NCBI GenBank assembly: GCA_003049485.1
Contig: PYST01000020.1
Location: 156,711 to 220,710 of the forward strand
Origin: Ophioceras dolichostomum
Taxonomy: Eukaryota > Ascomycota > Sordariomycetes > Magnaporthales > Ophioceraceae
DNA: 64,000 nucleotides
Direction: 5' to 3'
This document shows, piece after piece, positions 11,144-23,756 of the stretch. Under the pieces are notes generated by a model, which was not told where the DNA came from, made no database searches, and worked only from the letters and a program-made list of their open reading frames with translations. Numbering within the stretch: the first letter of the stretch is position 1; each line of letters opens with the position of its first letter. Made by a program: the position numbers and the translations under genes.

Positions 11144-12672
11144 GGTGTGAGATGCTGAGGTCGGAGGGGGCTGGCCGTGAGATGCGGCTGGATTCGGCGA
11201 TGTGCCTTGCACGCAAGCGTGAAGCTCGGGGGGAATAGGGAGCGAAGCACGAAATTTGCCACAATTCAGGGAGGTGAGGGATGAGGGACGGCGGAGGTTG
11301 AGGAGACGCGGGCGACGTGCTTGCGAACTCGTGAACGCGTCGAGACCGATGTCGGAGGCAAATCCTCAAAGCCCACACGTGTGGCGTACTTGTAGCAATA
11401 TTGCCCATTGCACGGACTATAGTCGAGATATCTCAAACAATCTACGTCGTGTAATCCATCCCGAACAAGCGCCTATCACCTGGACGTTGGCTGCGCTTTG
11501 ACGTGGATCCCAAGCACATGCAGTGAATTACCGCAAACCAGGCACGGTTGAATGGTACTATTTCCGCCAGCGTTCAACCAACCCCGCATCGCGTTTTATT
11601 GTCAGTTAGGAGTATCGTCGATATCCCATCTGTCGTATAATCCTCCCCGCATTTGACGGTCTCGGACTTTCTGCAAAGCCCCTGACATCTCTTTGACTAC
11701 CTATTCTCCACTTCCACTCGCTCACTATTACTGCTCCTTCCATGGCTCGGCCCTATACTACTGTTAGTTAGTCTATCCGCAACAACCATGGTTACCTCTC
11801 GGGTGGAGAATAAGCCAGCGGATGGACGGAACGACGGACGGGTCGCCTCGCTGACATGAGTCTCCACAACTGTCTAGGTCAAGCAAGGAAGGATTCAGTA
11901 CTAGTGTTTGTCAGACACCAAACCAAAGTAACACTAGCGTCTATCCTTGGAACCCCGACTTGCCTGCCTGCGCGTCTAGTCACGTAATAACATTGCCGAG
12001 GGCAGAATATCACCGTTTCAGGGCACAACTAAGTAATTATGCCGTTTCCCGAGGCTTCACCGAGGTTGGAACTCTCCGAACATCTGATGTGGCCTTATTC
12101 GCCCCCCTTGCCCTTCTTGACCCCTGAGAGGCTCGGCGGTGAGGATGACGATGCTATAGTGTCATCGGCATGTGATGGCTGGGCGTAAGTACCAGTACAA
12201 AGTCAAGTTCAGGTGCCAAGCATGATGTACCGGTACATGTTGAAGCCGTGGGTCCGGAAGTGACTAGGTTTTCTAGAGGAGGGTCAGGGCCAGGAGGCAG
12301 GGGATGCAAGAGGGAGACATGGATCAAGCGGAGGAGGAGGCGAACGGTATCAAGTCCGTGTCGATGCCGGCATGTCAGGTGACTCGGGACGCCGACTGTC
12401 CCCCGTCACGGCCAGTGAAGCATTTGGCGGCATGCCTGGGTACGCCGGCAGGGAGCTGCGGGCCAGAAGAGAGCCGGGCAGAGCAGTGGTATAGACTCTA
12501 GAGCCTCTCATCGCCATCAGAGGAAAAGACGAGAATGACAGTCGGTTCTTCTTGAATCCTTACTGGTATTTCGCTCACAACATAGGCTTGCGGACTGTCG
12601 GCACTAGTCAACCACCTACATTTGGTTTATCCTTGCTTCCTAGTCACAGTATTGTTGGTCTCTGCAACAAGG
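11144..12672. promoter_or_regulatory. Divergent promoter region between NmrA-like reductase and NRPS-PKS
   Basis: About 1.5 kb with no supported gene; it must contain the promoters of both flanking divergent genes. Short frames near 11256-11501 and 12304-12501 show no family features and I do not call them. No regulator palindrome could be assigned with confidence. Confidence 0.5.
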
Positions 12673-15658
12673 ATGCCTCCCATCGCGCTATATAGTACCC
12701 TGAACGGAGGAGTTGCCGGCTGCAAGCAAACGGTGAACGGCAGCCACCAGCAGCAGCCAACGGTCATCAACACAGAGGACATCGGCCCCAATGGCATACA
12801 CAACACCACAAGCACAAGTGGCTCCTCGAGGCAGATCTTCCTCCCCGAGCTGCTCGAGCCAATCTACAACGCCCACGCTGCAAAACTCGCCGTAATCTGC
12901 GACTCCGGCGACGGTGACGGTGACGGCGACGGCGGCAGTGAAGGCGGCGACGACACAACAACCGTCCGCACCCTCACGTATGTGCAGCTCTCCTCCCTGA
13001 CCGCCAAGCTTTCTCGGGCCTTCGCACAGCGCGAGATCGGACACGGCGATATCGTGGGCGTGGCCCTGGAGCGCAGTGTTGAGCTGGTAGCCGTCATGCT
13101 GGCCGTGCTGGGCACTGGGGCAGCATACCTGCCGCTGGAGCCAAGCCTGCCCGCGTCGCGGGTGAAGCAGATGTTTGAGACTGCCAGGCCGAAGATGGTC
13201 GTCATCTCTGGAGAGACGAAGCCGGTGGCGTTTCGGGATGGTGGCGGTCTGGAGGAGGTGGTGTGTTTGAGTGTCGACCAGGCCCTAGAGTTCGATGTCA
13301 ATGATGGTGGTGGTGCCAGGAACGGAGGAACCAACGGAGGCAGCAACAGTGATGCTGCAAAGGTGGCAGGAGGAGGAGCAGCGAAGAGACCTATCCAGGG
13401 CAGCGACCTCGCCTATGTTATGTACACGTCCGGCTCGACCGGCGTGCCGAAGGGCTGCGAGGTGACGCACGCCGGGCTGTGCAACCTGCTGCACTCGATG
13501 CGCGACGTCATGCCGGGGTGCAAAGAAGCGGACGTCCTGCTCGCCATCACGACGGTGTCGTTCGACATGGCGGTCGTGGACTGGTTCCTGCCTTTGTTCT
13601 GCGGAGCCACCATCGTCATCGCGCAGACGCGGCACCTGAAGGACATGCCTGCACTCTCGGACCTCATGGAGAGGCACAAGGTCACCATGATGCAGGGAAC
13701 GCCGTCGATCTGGCAGATGCTGCTGGACTCGGGCTGGGGGGACGACGGGAGTGGCAAATGGCGACATCTGGGGAAGATCATGTGCGCGGGAGAGCCGCTC
13801 CCGATAAGCCTAGCCGAGAGATTGCTCGACTGCGGCGGCGAGGTGTGGAACATGTACGGCGCGACCGAGTGCAGCGTGTACTCGAGCATGTGGCGCATGG
13901 AGCGCGGGGCGGACGCGGTGTTGTGCGGTGGACCAGTCGCGAACACCCATCTATACATCCTGGACGAAGAGAGGAAGCCTGTGCCGACCGGGGAGGCTGG
14001 CGAGCTGTGGATCGGCGGTGTCGGCGTCGGGAGGGGGTATCGGAACAATATTGCCCTCAGCAGCGAGCGGTTTCTGCCTGACCCGTTCCATTCCGGGGAG
14101 GGGTGCCAGATGTACCGCACAGGCGACGTGGGCCGCTTGCTAGCAGACAGGAAGGAGATTGAGGGACCGACTCTGCGGCTACTTGGCCGGGTGGACAATC
14201 AGGTTAAGATCCATGGACACCGGATCGAGACGGGTGATGTCGAAGCTGCTCTTGCGTCGCACGAGAGAGTTTCGGCTGCGGTGGTCGTTGGAAGGGGTGA
14301 TCGGCTGGTGGCATATTGCGTGTGCAAGGCACCAATAAGAACCCACCAGACAAACGGTCACGGCGGCCGAGCCAAAGGCAACCATACAGTAGTAGATACT
14401 GATGGTGTGGACTTGGGCCACCTCCTTCGTCCCTGGCTAGCCGACCGACTGCCAGCCTACATGGTGCCCGCATTCTTCGTTGAACTAGGCGCCTTCCCCA
14501 TGTCGCTAGCCGGCAAGATCGACCGCAAAGCGCTCCCCGACCCGGTCGAGACACTTCATGTGCCGGGTACCAAGGCAGACACACCCCTATCCGCGACGGA
14601 GCTGGAGGGCCAAATCCTGCTGATCTGGTCCAAGGTGCTCGGCCACGACCGTGTCAGGATCGGCGACAACTTCTTCGAGATTGGAGGCGACTCGCTGCGC
14701 GTCGTGCGCGTGCAGAAAGAACTCGAGAAGCTGCTTGGCCGGCGCGTCCCCGCCGCGAAGCTGTTCGAACACTACACCCTTCGCGCACTAGCGGTGTATC
14801 TGGCAGGCGGTACGGGCATCAAGCACAACAACGTTCCTCTGCCGAAAAGCCAACCCGCCTCGCAGCCCCAACCACCTGCAGATCGTGGACGTCATCAACA
14901 ATACGAAGACATCGCCGTCATCTCCATGGCCTGTCGCCTCCCCGGCAACGTGGCCACCCCTGAAGCCTTCTGGCACCTCCTCGAAACCGGCGGCGACGCC
15001 ATCGCCGACGTGCCGCCCGACCGATGGGCACATCTCGAGTCCGTCCTTACAAAGTCCGGCGACGAGCTAGACTTCCCCCATCGAGGAGGTTTCCTCTCAC
15101 ACGACATCAACGCCTTCGACGCCTCCTTCTTCGGCATCTCTCCCCGAGAGGCGCGCTGCCTCGACCCGTCGCAGTACCTGCTCCTCGAGGCCTGTTTCGA
15201 ATCTTTCGAGCGCGCCGGCTTCACAATGGAGACGCTGCGAGGCAGCCAGACGGGTGTGTTCGTGGGCGCCATCAGCATCGCCGCCCACGCGGGCCTCAAC
15301 CCAGACGCCATCTCTCCTTCTCCAGGAGACCTAGTCGACGGGCTGGACGGGTACACGGTGACGGGCTCCGCAGGCGCGACGCTCAGCGGCCGCGTCGCCT
15401 ACACCCTGGGCCTGCTGGGCCCAACCATGACCATCGACGCGGCATGCGCCTCCAGCCTGGTGACGACACACCTGGCCTGCAACGCGCTGCGAAACGGGGA
15501 GTGCGACATGGCCGTCTCGGCCGGGGTGCACCTGATGCTCAACCCCGGCCTGCACGTCGAGTTCTCCCGGCTGCAGGGCATGTCGGCGGACGGGCGGTGT
15601 CGGTCGTTCGACGCGGGCGCAGACGGGACGGGGTGGAGCGAGGGCGCGGCCGTGGTGT

Positions 15659-15690
<32 letters not shown>

Positions 15691-18600
15691 AGCGACGACG
15701 TCAAGGCGGTAATCCGCGGCTCTGCGGTGAACCACGGCGGGAGGGCGGCGAGCATCACGACTCCCAGCGGCCCCGCGCAGGCGAGGCTGATCGGGTCGGC
15801 TTTGAAGGCTGCGGGATTGAGGCCTGAGGATGTGGATTACCTGGAGGCGCACGGCACGGCGACGAAGCTGGGCGATCCGATCGAGGCTACGGCGCTGGCG
15901 GAGGTGTTTGGGCCGGGCAGGAGGAGTGGAGGAGATCCTGACCGGGAGCCGCTGCTCATTGGCGCCGCGAAGAGCAATATCGGGCATACGCAAGCGGCGA
16001 GCGGACTTGTGGGCTTGCTAAAGGTGGTGCTGGCCTTGGAAAATGGCGTGTTGCCGCAGACGCTACATATCAAGGAGCCGATGCCGGCGGTGGACTGGTT
16101 GGGGGCCAACATGGCGCCCGTGTTGAAGAACCAGCAGTGGCCAGCGAAGGAGGGAAGAGTGAGGACGGCGGGAGTAAGTGCGTTTGGCATTGGCGGGACA
16201 AACGCGCATGTCATTGTGCAGGGACCGCCGTACCAAGCGCGAAATGGGAAGGCAAGAGGGCTAGGCGCGATGAAGTTGCTGTTGCCCCGCGTATTTCCGT
16301 TTCCACTTTCAGGGGACACGAAAGTCGCGTTGCGGGGGCAGGCGGCGAACTTGCATCGCCACATCAATACCACTCTCAACGCGGATGACCAGGAGGGATT
16401 AGCGGACGTGGCATATTCTCTTGCAACCAGCCGCTCTCATTTCCGCACGCGAGTGGTTCTGCATGCCAGCACCAAAAACGATCTGCTGTCAGAGCTCAGC
16501 TCAATCGCCAACCCACAGTCTTTCGAATCACTCGCATCGTCATCGCTACCTTCACTACCTGCCACCCAGGATGAGACAACTGAGGCGCCCAAGCTGGCGA
16601 TGCTCTTCGCCGGCCAAGGCACCCAGTGGCTCGGCATGGGCCGCGACCTTTGCACCACGTTCCCGCTCTTCAACACGACCATCCACGAGATCGCCGCCCT
16701 CTTTGACGCCGAGCTTCGACTCCAAGGCCCCTTGAGGCTTCTGGACGTCATGTGGCCTTCTTCTGCCCACAACACCGAGGCGGCCGCGTTGTTGAATCGC
16801 ACAGACTACTCTCAGCCCGCGTTATTCGCGTTGGAAGTGTCGCTGTTCCGGCTCTGGCAGAGTTGGGGTGTCACGCCTGAGGCCGTGCTCGGCCACAGCC
16901 TGGGCGAGATCGCTGCCGCGCATGTTGCTGGTGTGATGGATCTCGTGGATGCCTGTCGGCTCGTCGCTGCACGCGGAAGACTGATGCAGGGCCGCTCTGA
17001 CGAGAATCTCAGCATGGCGGGCATAGAGGCAAGTCCCGTCGAGGTGGAGGGTGTAGTTACCGCACTGAGCGCAGATGTAGACATCGCTGCATACAACACA
17101 CCTCGGCAAACTGTGATATCGGGGGCCGCGGACGTAGTGCAAGCGGTACGAAGCCACTTCACGGCGCAAGGAAGAAAAACAAAGGTCATCACCACAAGAC
17201 ATGCCTTCCACTCGCGGCATATGGGAGGGATGCTAAACGAGTTTCGCGCCGTGGCTGAGAAGCTCCGGTACACGCCGGCGAAGATGCCGGTCATCAGCAG
17301 CGCCGAGGGCAGACTAGCCGAACCAGGCGAGATGGAAAATGCGGAGTACTGGGTGAGGCAGGTGCGCAAGGGCGTGCGCTTCAGCGACGGCATGAGGACC
17401 CTGGCGCGGGAGCAGGGTGCCAATGTCTTTGTCGAGCTGGGTCCAGACGCGGTGCTCTGCGGCATGGGGGCTGTGTGTCTTGCTGCCGCTGCCGCCGATG
17501 ACGACATGCAACAGCTCAATGGCCAGCAGCAGAAGCAAAGCGGGCAGGTCGCGTGGCTACCCTCGCTTGGCGGCAGCAAGAAGAATGGCGTTGAAGCCCT
17601 TCAGAGAAGTCTAGGCCAGATGCATGCGCGGCATGCGGCTGTCATTGACTGGCGCGAGTACTTCAGCGGCTTCGGCTGTCGACGTGTCCAACTGCCGACA
17701 TACGCCTTCCAGCGCGAATTCCACCTACGCGAGAGTGCCAACGGCTCCCAAGACACCAAAGCCCAAAGCACCAGAAATCAGTTCGAGGTTATATGGCAGC
17801 CAGCCAGCCCAGTCGCCCCTCATACTCCTACGCTCATCGATAACACGTGGGGCTTAGGGCTTCCATCCAACACCTCCGACTGGGCAACGCGCATTACCAC
17901 GACGCTCTCACAAGCCGGTATCAAGCTCCTCCAGGTCTCGGAGCTCGCCGACGCTGCGAATCTCGACGGGTTCTTATGCCTATGGGATACGGATGATACA
18001 GACCCCCCACTATCGCAGTCCCGAACCCAGCGTTTGATGGCCGCAGCGCTGTCGCAACTTCAAGCCGCAGCACAGATGCAGTTCAAGGGTCCTCTTGTGT
18101 GGGTCACTCACCATGCAGTCGGCACGGGTGACGAGTCGGACGACCGCAACCTGAGCCTCGGCCCATCATCACTTCTCTGGGGCTTGATGCGCACAGCCCG
18201 AAGCGAGCATCCGGAGCTGCGCCTACGCCTGGTCGATCTCGGCGAGGAAACAGACGAAGCCAGCATCATCCCGCGGGCTATGCTGATGCCGGAGCCTGAA
18301 TGTGCAGTGCGCGGACGAGGAGACCGGCTGCTCGTCCCGCGACTGCAGCGCATCAAGCCAGCTCCGGCGAGGGAGGCAAATCTTCCACTGATACGCGAAG
18401 ACGGCGCAGTACTGATAACAGGCGGGCTTGGCGATCTCGGCTCTCGTGTGGCCCGCTGGCTGGTTACACATCACAATGTCCGCGACTTGGTCCTCACGTC
18501 ACGACACGGCCCTGCCAGCCCCGGCGCAGATGCCCTAGTAGCTGAACTATCTGCGCTCGGCGCACGTGTCACGGTCGTGACAGTCGATGTAGCCGATGCC

Positions 18601-20943
18601 AACAGTGTGCGCTCAATGATGGCCGCTTTCACCAACGCCACCAGTACCACGAAGCCAGGTTCAATAGGCGTAGCCCGGTCCCTCCGCGGCGTCGTCCACG
18701 CAGCGGGCGTATTGGACTCAGGCGTGCTATCCACCATGACCCCCGCGCGGTGCGAGACCACCCTAGCTCCCAAGGCGTACGGGGCGTGGAACCTCCATGA
18801 AGCAACGAAGGGACTCGACCTCGACTTCTTCGTCATGTTCAGCTCCATCTCGGGCGTCATGGGCATGCCCGGGCTGGCGAACTACGCCGCGTCCAACACC
18901 TTCCTCGACGCGCTAGCTCACATGAGAAGAGCGCAGGGCCTACCAGCAACTAGCGTGGCGTACGGAACGTGGAAAGGGGATGGGATGGGGAGCAGGTTGG
19001 GCAAGGCGACGGAAGCGCACCTCGCACAGTACGGACTCGATCCCTTGGAGCCGGACGAGGGGTTGAGACTGCTCGAGCGGGCAGTCGTCAGCGGCCGCGC
19101 ATTGACGATGGCAGCTGTGCTGGATTTGCGGCGGTTGAGAGGGTATCTCAGGGAGCACCAGGGAGGACAACGGGGCGACGAGAGCGGGATCCCGCCTTTC
19201 CTACGTTCGCTTCTCAGCAGCGCCCCTATTATCAGCACGGCATCTCCGCAGCGAACGACACAAGCCTCCTCGTATCAGTCGGAGGTGCAGCCAAAATCCC
19301 TACGTGAGGTCCTCGCCGAAACACCCGACCAATCCCAGTACGCTGGCATCGTGCTCAATATGGTCCGCACCGTCGTGGCCAGAGCGCTGGGACACTCCCA
19401 TGCGTTGGCCGTGGAAGTCGACCGCCCACTCAAGGAGATCGGGATCGACTCACTCACCGCCGTGCAGATGCGCAATCACCTTGCCACCCTGACGGGCCTG
19501 ACGCTGTCCGTCAACATTGTGTTCATGCACCCGAACTTGAGGGCTCTGAGCAAAGCTTTGCTAGCGCAGCTGGATGCGGAGATCGCCGATGATGGCGATG
19601 TTGGTGGTGCCAGCACAACTGCTAATGGCTCAACGACGCCGACCTTGACGACGGTAAAATTGGACATAGCAGCAATTCGCAACGGCGTTTTAGACAAGAG
19701 CATCACCTTCACCCGGGACCCAAGCCGCGACACCACTTTACATCGTCCGAAGGCCGTCTTCCTCACCGGCGCAACCGGCTTCGTCGGCGCCTTCATCCTC
19801 GCCCGCCTCCTCCAAACTTCTACCTCCGTACACTGCCTCGTCCGCGGTCCATCCGTCTCCACCGCCCGCGACCGCCTCATAGAAACCCTCAAATCCTACT
19901 CCCTCTGGCAACCTGCCTTCTCCTCCTCCCTCATCCACCCCCACGTCGGCGACATCTCCCTCCCGCTCCTCGGCCTCTCCCCCTCAGTGTTCTCCACCCT
20001 CTCCGAATCAGTCGACTCGATCTGCCACTGCGCAGGCCTCGTCGACTGGCTGCGACCCCTGGAGCACTACGTCGGTCCCAACATCGTTTCCTGTCATGAG
20101 ATACTCCGCCTCGCGTCTTCATCTGCCGGGAAGGCAAACACAAGAGCGAAAGACGTGCATCTCATCTCGACCATCTCCACGTTGCCGCTGCACATGGGCC
20201 TAGGGCTCAGAGAAGAAGAAGACATGGAGTACGGATACGGCACGAGCAAGTACGTCGCCGAAAGGCTCGTCGCGGCGGCGAGGTGGCGAGGTGCTAGGGC
20301 GGCGGTGTACAGGCTGCCGTTCGTGACGGCGAGCGGGGAGAATGGGAGCTTCAGGAGGGATAAGGGCGACTTTTTGCATAATTTGATCACGGGCGGGCTG
20401 GAGCTCGGAGGTGGTGGCGAGAATAGAGGAGGAGTGTTCCCGGTGATTGAGGGGGCGGATATGGCGGCTGTGTTGCCGGCGGATTATTTGGCGAGGACGA
20501 TTGTTAATGTGATGATGAGGATGATGGTGGGGGAAGGTGAGAGTGAGAGTTCTGTTGGGGAGTGGGAGAGGGATTTTGACTTTTTGGGGGAGGGTGCGCC
20601 CAGTTGTGGGGAGTTCTTTGAGATGGTGGGCGCTGCTGCTACCGGTAGTGGTGGTGGCGCTATTGCTGCTGCTGGGGAAGAGGGGGAGGCGGCGAAGACG
20701 AAGATGTTGCCGTTTGGGGAGTGGAAGGAGAAGGCCCTTGAGCATGCGGCGGCGAACCCGGAAAGTGCGCTGGCGAGAATCGCGGCGGTTTTGGATGGCT
20801 ACACGGACGAGAACGCGGCGAGCATGTTCAAGGGCCTACCTGTGGGCGAACATGTCTTTGGTGGACAGGGAAGATTCCCGGCGCCGGTGCTTGACCGGGC
20901 GTTTGTCGACGGGTATTTGGCGCGTATTCGAAGTCAACGGTGA
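12673..20943 (+). CDS. NRPS-PKS hybrid synthase, order A-T-KS-AT-KR-ACP-R, SwnK-type
   Basis: Intronless, 2,756 residues from the ATG at 12673; the frame is open a little upstream without an ATG. Domains in order: adenylation (TSGSTGVPKG near 250, NMYGATECSVYSS, GKIDRKALP near 614), carrier (GGDSL, Ser674), ketosynthase (Cys925 in DAACASS, His in EAHGTATKLGDP and SNIGHTQAASG), malonyl-type acyltransferase (GHSLGE Ser1409, HAFHS), ketoreductase (ITGGLGDLGS near 1916, Tyr2071 in NYAASN), carrier (GIDSL, Ser2260) and thioester reductase (LTGATGFVG near 2364, YGYGTSKYVAE). No DH, ER or thioesterase is seen. The expected chemistry is loading of an amino acid, one malonyl extension, ketoreduction and reductive release. 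This is the layout of SwnK, which uses pipecolate on the way to swainsonine. Pocket residues read by eye are D-M-V-Q-M-A-M-V-Y. Low-complexity Asp/Gly and Asn/Gly stretches lie in the N-terminal 240 residues. Confidence 0.93.
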
Positions 20944-21018
20944 GCGTTTGGTGTATGTGTCGCGAGCAGGCTGGATTCAGGGGCAACGATAATGCACAAA
21001 GACAGAGCCAAAACCCAT

Positions 21019-22338
21019 TTATTTCTCCACGGCGACATTTGATAGTGGCACAACTTCAACAACCGTACCAGTGATGTTCTCAAAAAGAGGTATCTCCTGG
21101 TAGCTGTAAGAGCCACTGGCGTCGTCATCATCCGAGAGCATCGCGTCCGTGTCCGCCACAAGCCAGACGGCCAGTGCAGTGAGGACAGGCAAGCACTCCA
21201 GGACGTAAAAGAACACCTCGCTGTGTGCCAAGCGCAGCAAGTAGCCGGTAAAGAAGGCAGAAAGCTCGACAAGACGATAAGCAATCCTCGCGAAGATCGC
21301 TGCTAGACTGAACAGCAACGCGAGAGGCATTGAGCACCACTGCCATCTTGTGATCTTCGCCCCTTCTTCATGGCTTGGTCGAGGAGGAGTCGACTTCCGA
21401 TGCCACAGGCGGGCTACTGTCAGAACAAATATGTACATGACCAAGACTTCTTGAAAGCCTATGCCAATCAGGTAGAGTAATAGACCCGTCATCGCCGTGT
21501 CAGTGGGCTGCCCTCCAGTCGAATGATGGCGCTTGGGAGCGATGAGCACGCTGGCGATGAGCTGTTCGGCTGCCAGGAGTGGAATGATGACGAGAAAGGC
21601 TCTGGAGAGAGGGACTCTGGTGAAGCCACACGGCTTCTTCTCCCCCTCCTCATCAGGGAACGATCCGCCATTTAAACTGGCAAATACGTAACAGTCAAGT
21701 GCAAAGATTACTGTGGACGTTGTGGGAGAATCATCAGTTTCCGATGCTGCTGGTCCATTTGCCGAAAAGGGGGACGTTGTGAAGCGTGGCTGCATTGATA
21801 GTGAAGACTTACATATCGGGCACATCAACACCAACGTATCAGAGAAAGCTACGAGCTCGGGCGTCTGCTGGTATCTTGTCCCCACTGCTCTCGCAACATA
21901 GGCCGCCAAAAGACACGCCGAGATTGACGTGCCGAAGAACGAGAGCAGAAACAAAGTGGTGTACCACCAAGGCGATGATGGTGGTGATGGCGGGTCTCGT
22001 TGTACCTGAAGGCGGCGACGGCGACATGCCACGCGGAGTACCGCGAACAGATAGCCCACTAAAATTGACGCGGCGACGCCGGAAAAGATCAAGGCCGCCA
22101 TGAAGGAAGGGTAGTACGGCCGGGAGAGATACCCGCAGGTGCCCGGCGGCACCCACCCGTTGGCATCGGGCGTGACTGTGGTTGTGGGACACGACAGCGG
22201 TGATGGTGATTGTGACGATGACGATGATGCCGAGCCGTCCCGGGGCAGGGAGGGCAATATTGGAGGAGGAGCTACCAGTGAAAGCATGGGGGATTTCCTG
22301 GTGAGGGCAATGGGCAATGGGCAGATGACGCCATGCAA
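21019..22338 (-). CDS. RTA1-like multi-pass membrane protein
   Basis: Two exons, 21813-22338 and 21019-21710, flank a 102-bp GT..AG intron whose length is a multiple of three, so unspliced RNA stays open. The spliced product (about 405 residues) reads LVLMCPILIFALDCYVFASL across the junction, matching the RTA1 block around a membrane helix. Further blocks RLVELSAFFTGYL and SEVFFYVLECLPVL fit the conserved C-terminal RTA1 region. About seven hydrophobic segments are visible. The family includes lipid-translocating and drug- or toxin-tolerance proteins. The first Met at 22338 may be too early; Met at 22287 is an alternative. It is tail-to-tail with the NRPS-PKS (75 bp apart) and could serve self-protection for either cluster, which is inference. 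Confidence 0.75.
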   Translation of the reverse strand: MHGVICPLPIALTRKSPMLSLVAPPPILPSLPRDGSASSSSSQSPSPLSCPTTTVTPDANGWVPPGTCGYLSRPYYPSFMAALIFSGVAASILVGYLFAVLRVACRRRRLQVQRDPPSPPSSPWWYTTLFLLSFFGTSISACLLAAYVARAVGTRYQQTPELVAFSDTLVLMCPICKSSLSMQPRFTTSPFSANGPAASETDDSPTTSTVIFALDCYVFASLNGGSFPDEEGEKKPCGFTRVPLSRAFLVIIPLLAAEQLIASVLIAPKRHHSTGGQPTDTAMTGLLLYLIGIGFQEVLVMYIFVLTVARLWHRKSTPPRPSHEEGAKITRWQWCSMPLALLFSLAAIFARIAYRLVELSAFFTGYLLRLAHSEVFFYVLECLPVLTALAVWLVADTDAMLSDDDDASGSYSYQEIPLFENITGTVVEVVPLSNVAVEK

Positions 22339-22806
22339 GTCCCTCGTCCTGACTTTTTTTGAGCTGCGTGCGTGCGTTCTGCCTTGGGATGAAGAAGGGT
22401 TGGGATGGACGGGACGTTGGGGGAGGCAGGAAAGAGAGGGCGATAGCCAGGACTGATGATCAGGGAAAGGAAACGAGCAGTCCTACGAGCGCCGCAGTTC
22501 TGCCGCCATAAAAACCCTCTGGTACCTCTGCAGGGATTCAAATCCTTCGGCAGAGTGCGGGGGGCGTAGGCTCGAAGAGAGGAAGAGGGAAAGGAAAAGC
22601 GATCGGGGCGGTAGATTCTCGGGCGCTAGCTGTAGTTCACATCCCTGACCTGACTGGCATCATCTAAGCTTATCTGTACAACCCACCAAGCCAAGTCCTC
22701 GTGGACCTATTCCCTCCCGGTGCTAGACCACCTGCCTACTCCCCACAGCGAGCGGGTGGGGTTCTTGGACCGCGGTATAACCCTCCTAATACGCACAATG
22801 TCAACG
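22339..22806. other. Intergenic region upstream of the RTA1-like gene
   Basis: Contains the promoter of the RTA1-like gene and the 3' flank of the UstYa-type gene. A short inverted repeat around 22536-22556 surrounds a T-loop-like sequence, but no tRNA cloverleaf can be built. No gene seen. Confidence 0.5.
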
Positions 22807-23756
22807 TCAGCAGCAAGACGAAGCCTTCTTTGGTCCATAGCAGCCTTAGGTAGACAGGAGAGAAGGGGGGAAAGAATGTTAGACCATCAGCACTCACCAT
22901 CAGGCCTAGTAATCAGCCCCTCCTCCTCCGTAAACGAATGCCGCCTCGTCCACTCCTGCACAGCATCCCAGTTCACACAGGCCGAATCCACCGTGTTATT
23001 CGCAAACGCCACCCCCGGTTTGTCTGCATTCCACGCGATTGCCCGCACGCCCAGGTCCGGCTGGCAGACCAGTCTCCTCCGCAACGTCTCGATGCAGTGG
23101 TCGATGTGCGGCGGGAAGTAGTTCTCGCCGTCCATGTCGTAGTGGCCCGTGTGGTTTTCATGTGGACCAGAACAGCCGACGCCGGCCACCTGGTGCCGGA
23201 TCGAGTCGAGGCAATGCAGGTGGTGGTAGACGTTCATCGAGACCCAGACGTCGCCCGAGCCGTCGTTGAGCGGGATGCTCGAGAGGTCGAGGACGTCGAG
23301 GGACGCGGCGGGCACGCGGATGGAGTAGCCGTTCATCAGCTCCATCCAGCGGGCGGTCCTTTCGGGAGTTGGGTAGCCCTGGTAGGGACTCATGTGACCG
23401 TGGCCCTCTGGTTCGTGAGGCGTGAGGATTAGGGGTTGTGAGGATATTGCTTCGAAGGCCGGAGCTGTGGTTGCTTTGGGTTAGCCACACCGCTCGCCAT
23501 CTTGTTCGTGGAAATAACACTTACAAGGCACCATAGAGTACTGAGCGAGCTGGCCGCTGGGGCCGTGAGAGGAGCGTGCATCTTTGAGGAGCCAGCCAAC
23601 AAGCAGGCCGACTGCGAAGGTCAAAACGTTGATGACCAGGTGCCTGATACCGAGTCCGCGACTCGAGGCTATCATGCTAGATCTGCTTTGCGAAGAAAGG
23701 CTATCCTCATCACCACCTTCCTCGCTCCGAATTGGTGAATACTTTTGGCGCGGCAT
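22807..23756 (-). CDS. UstYa-type DUF3328 oxidative cyclase (first copy)
   Basis: Three exons: 23525-23756, 22898-23464 and a short last exon 22807-22844 (less certain), giving about 278 residues. A cytosolic N-terminus (MPRQKYSPIRSEEGG) is followed by one transmembrane helix (HLVINVLTFAVGLLVGWLL), so this is a single-pass type II protein facing the secretory lumen. Both signature motifs are intact: YHHLHCLDSIR and HIDHCIETLRR, the paired HxxHC motifs of UstYa/UstYb, thought to bind metal. Characterised members (UstYa/UstYb of ustiloxin, AprY of asperipin) oxidatively crosslink Tyr and other side chains of a ribosomal precursor peptide. It is divergent from the repeat precursor gene, whose start lies 1.2 kb away. 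The family call is firm. Confidence 0.92.

Noticed and set aside
10311..11408. 365-codon minus-strand frame over the NmrA-like gene
   Set aside because: Out of frame with the reductase; low-complexity Arg/His/Pro composition; the spliced two-exon model explains the region.
15024..15827. Open frame overlapping the NRPS-PKS in another frame
   Set aside because: Arg/Pro-rich shadow of the ketosynthase region, whose own frame has all catalytic motifs.
22500..22556. tRNA-like T-loop (GGATTCAAATCC) with a flanking inverted repeat
   Set aside because: No acceptor, D or anticodon arms at the right spacing.
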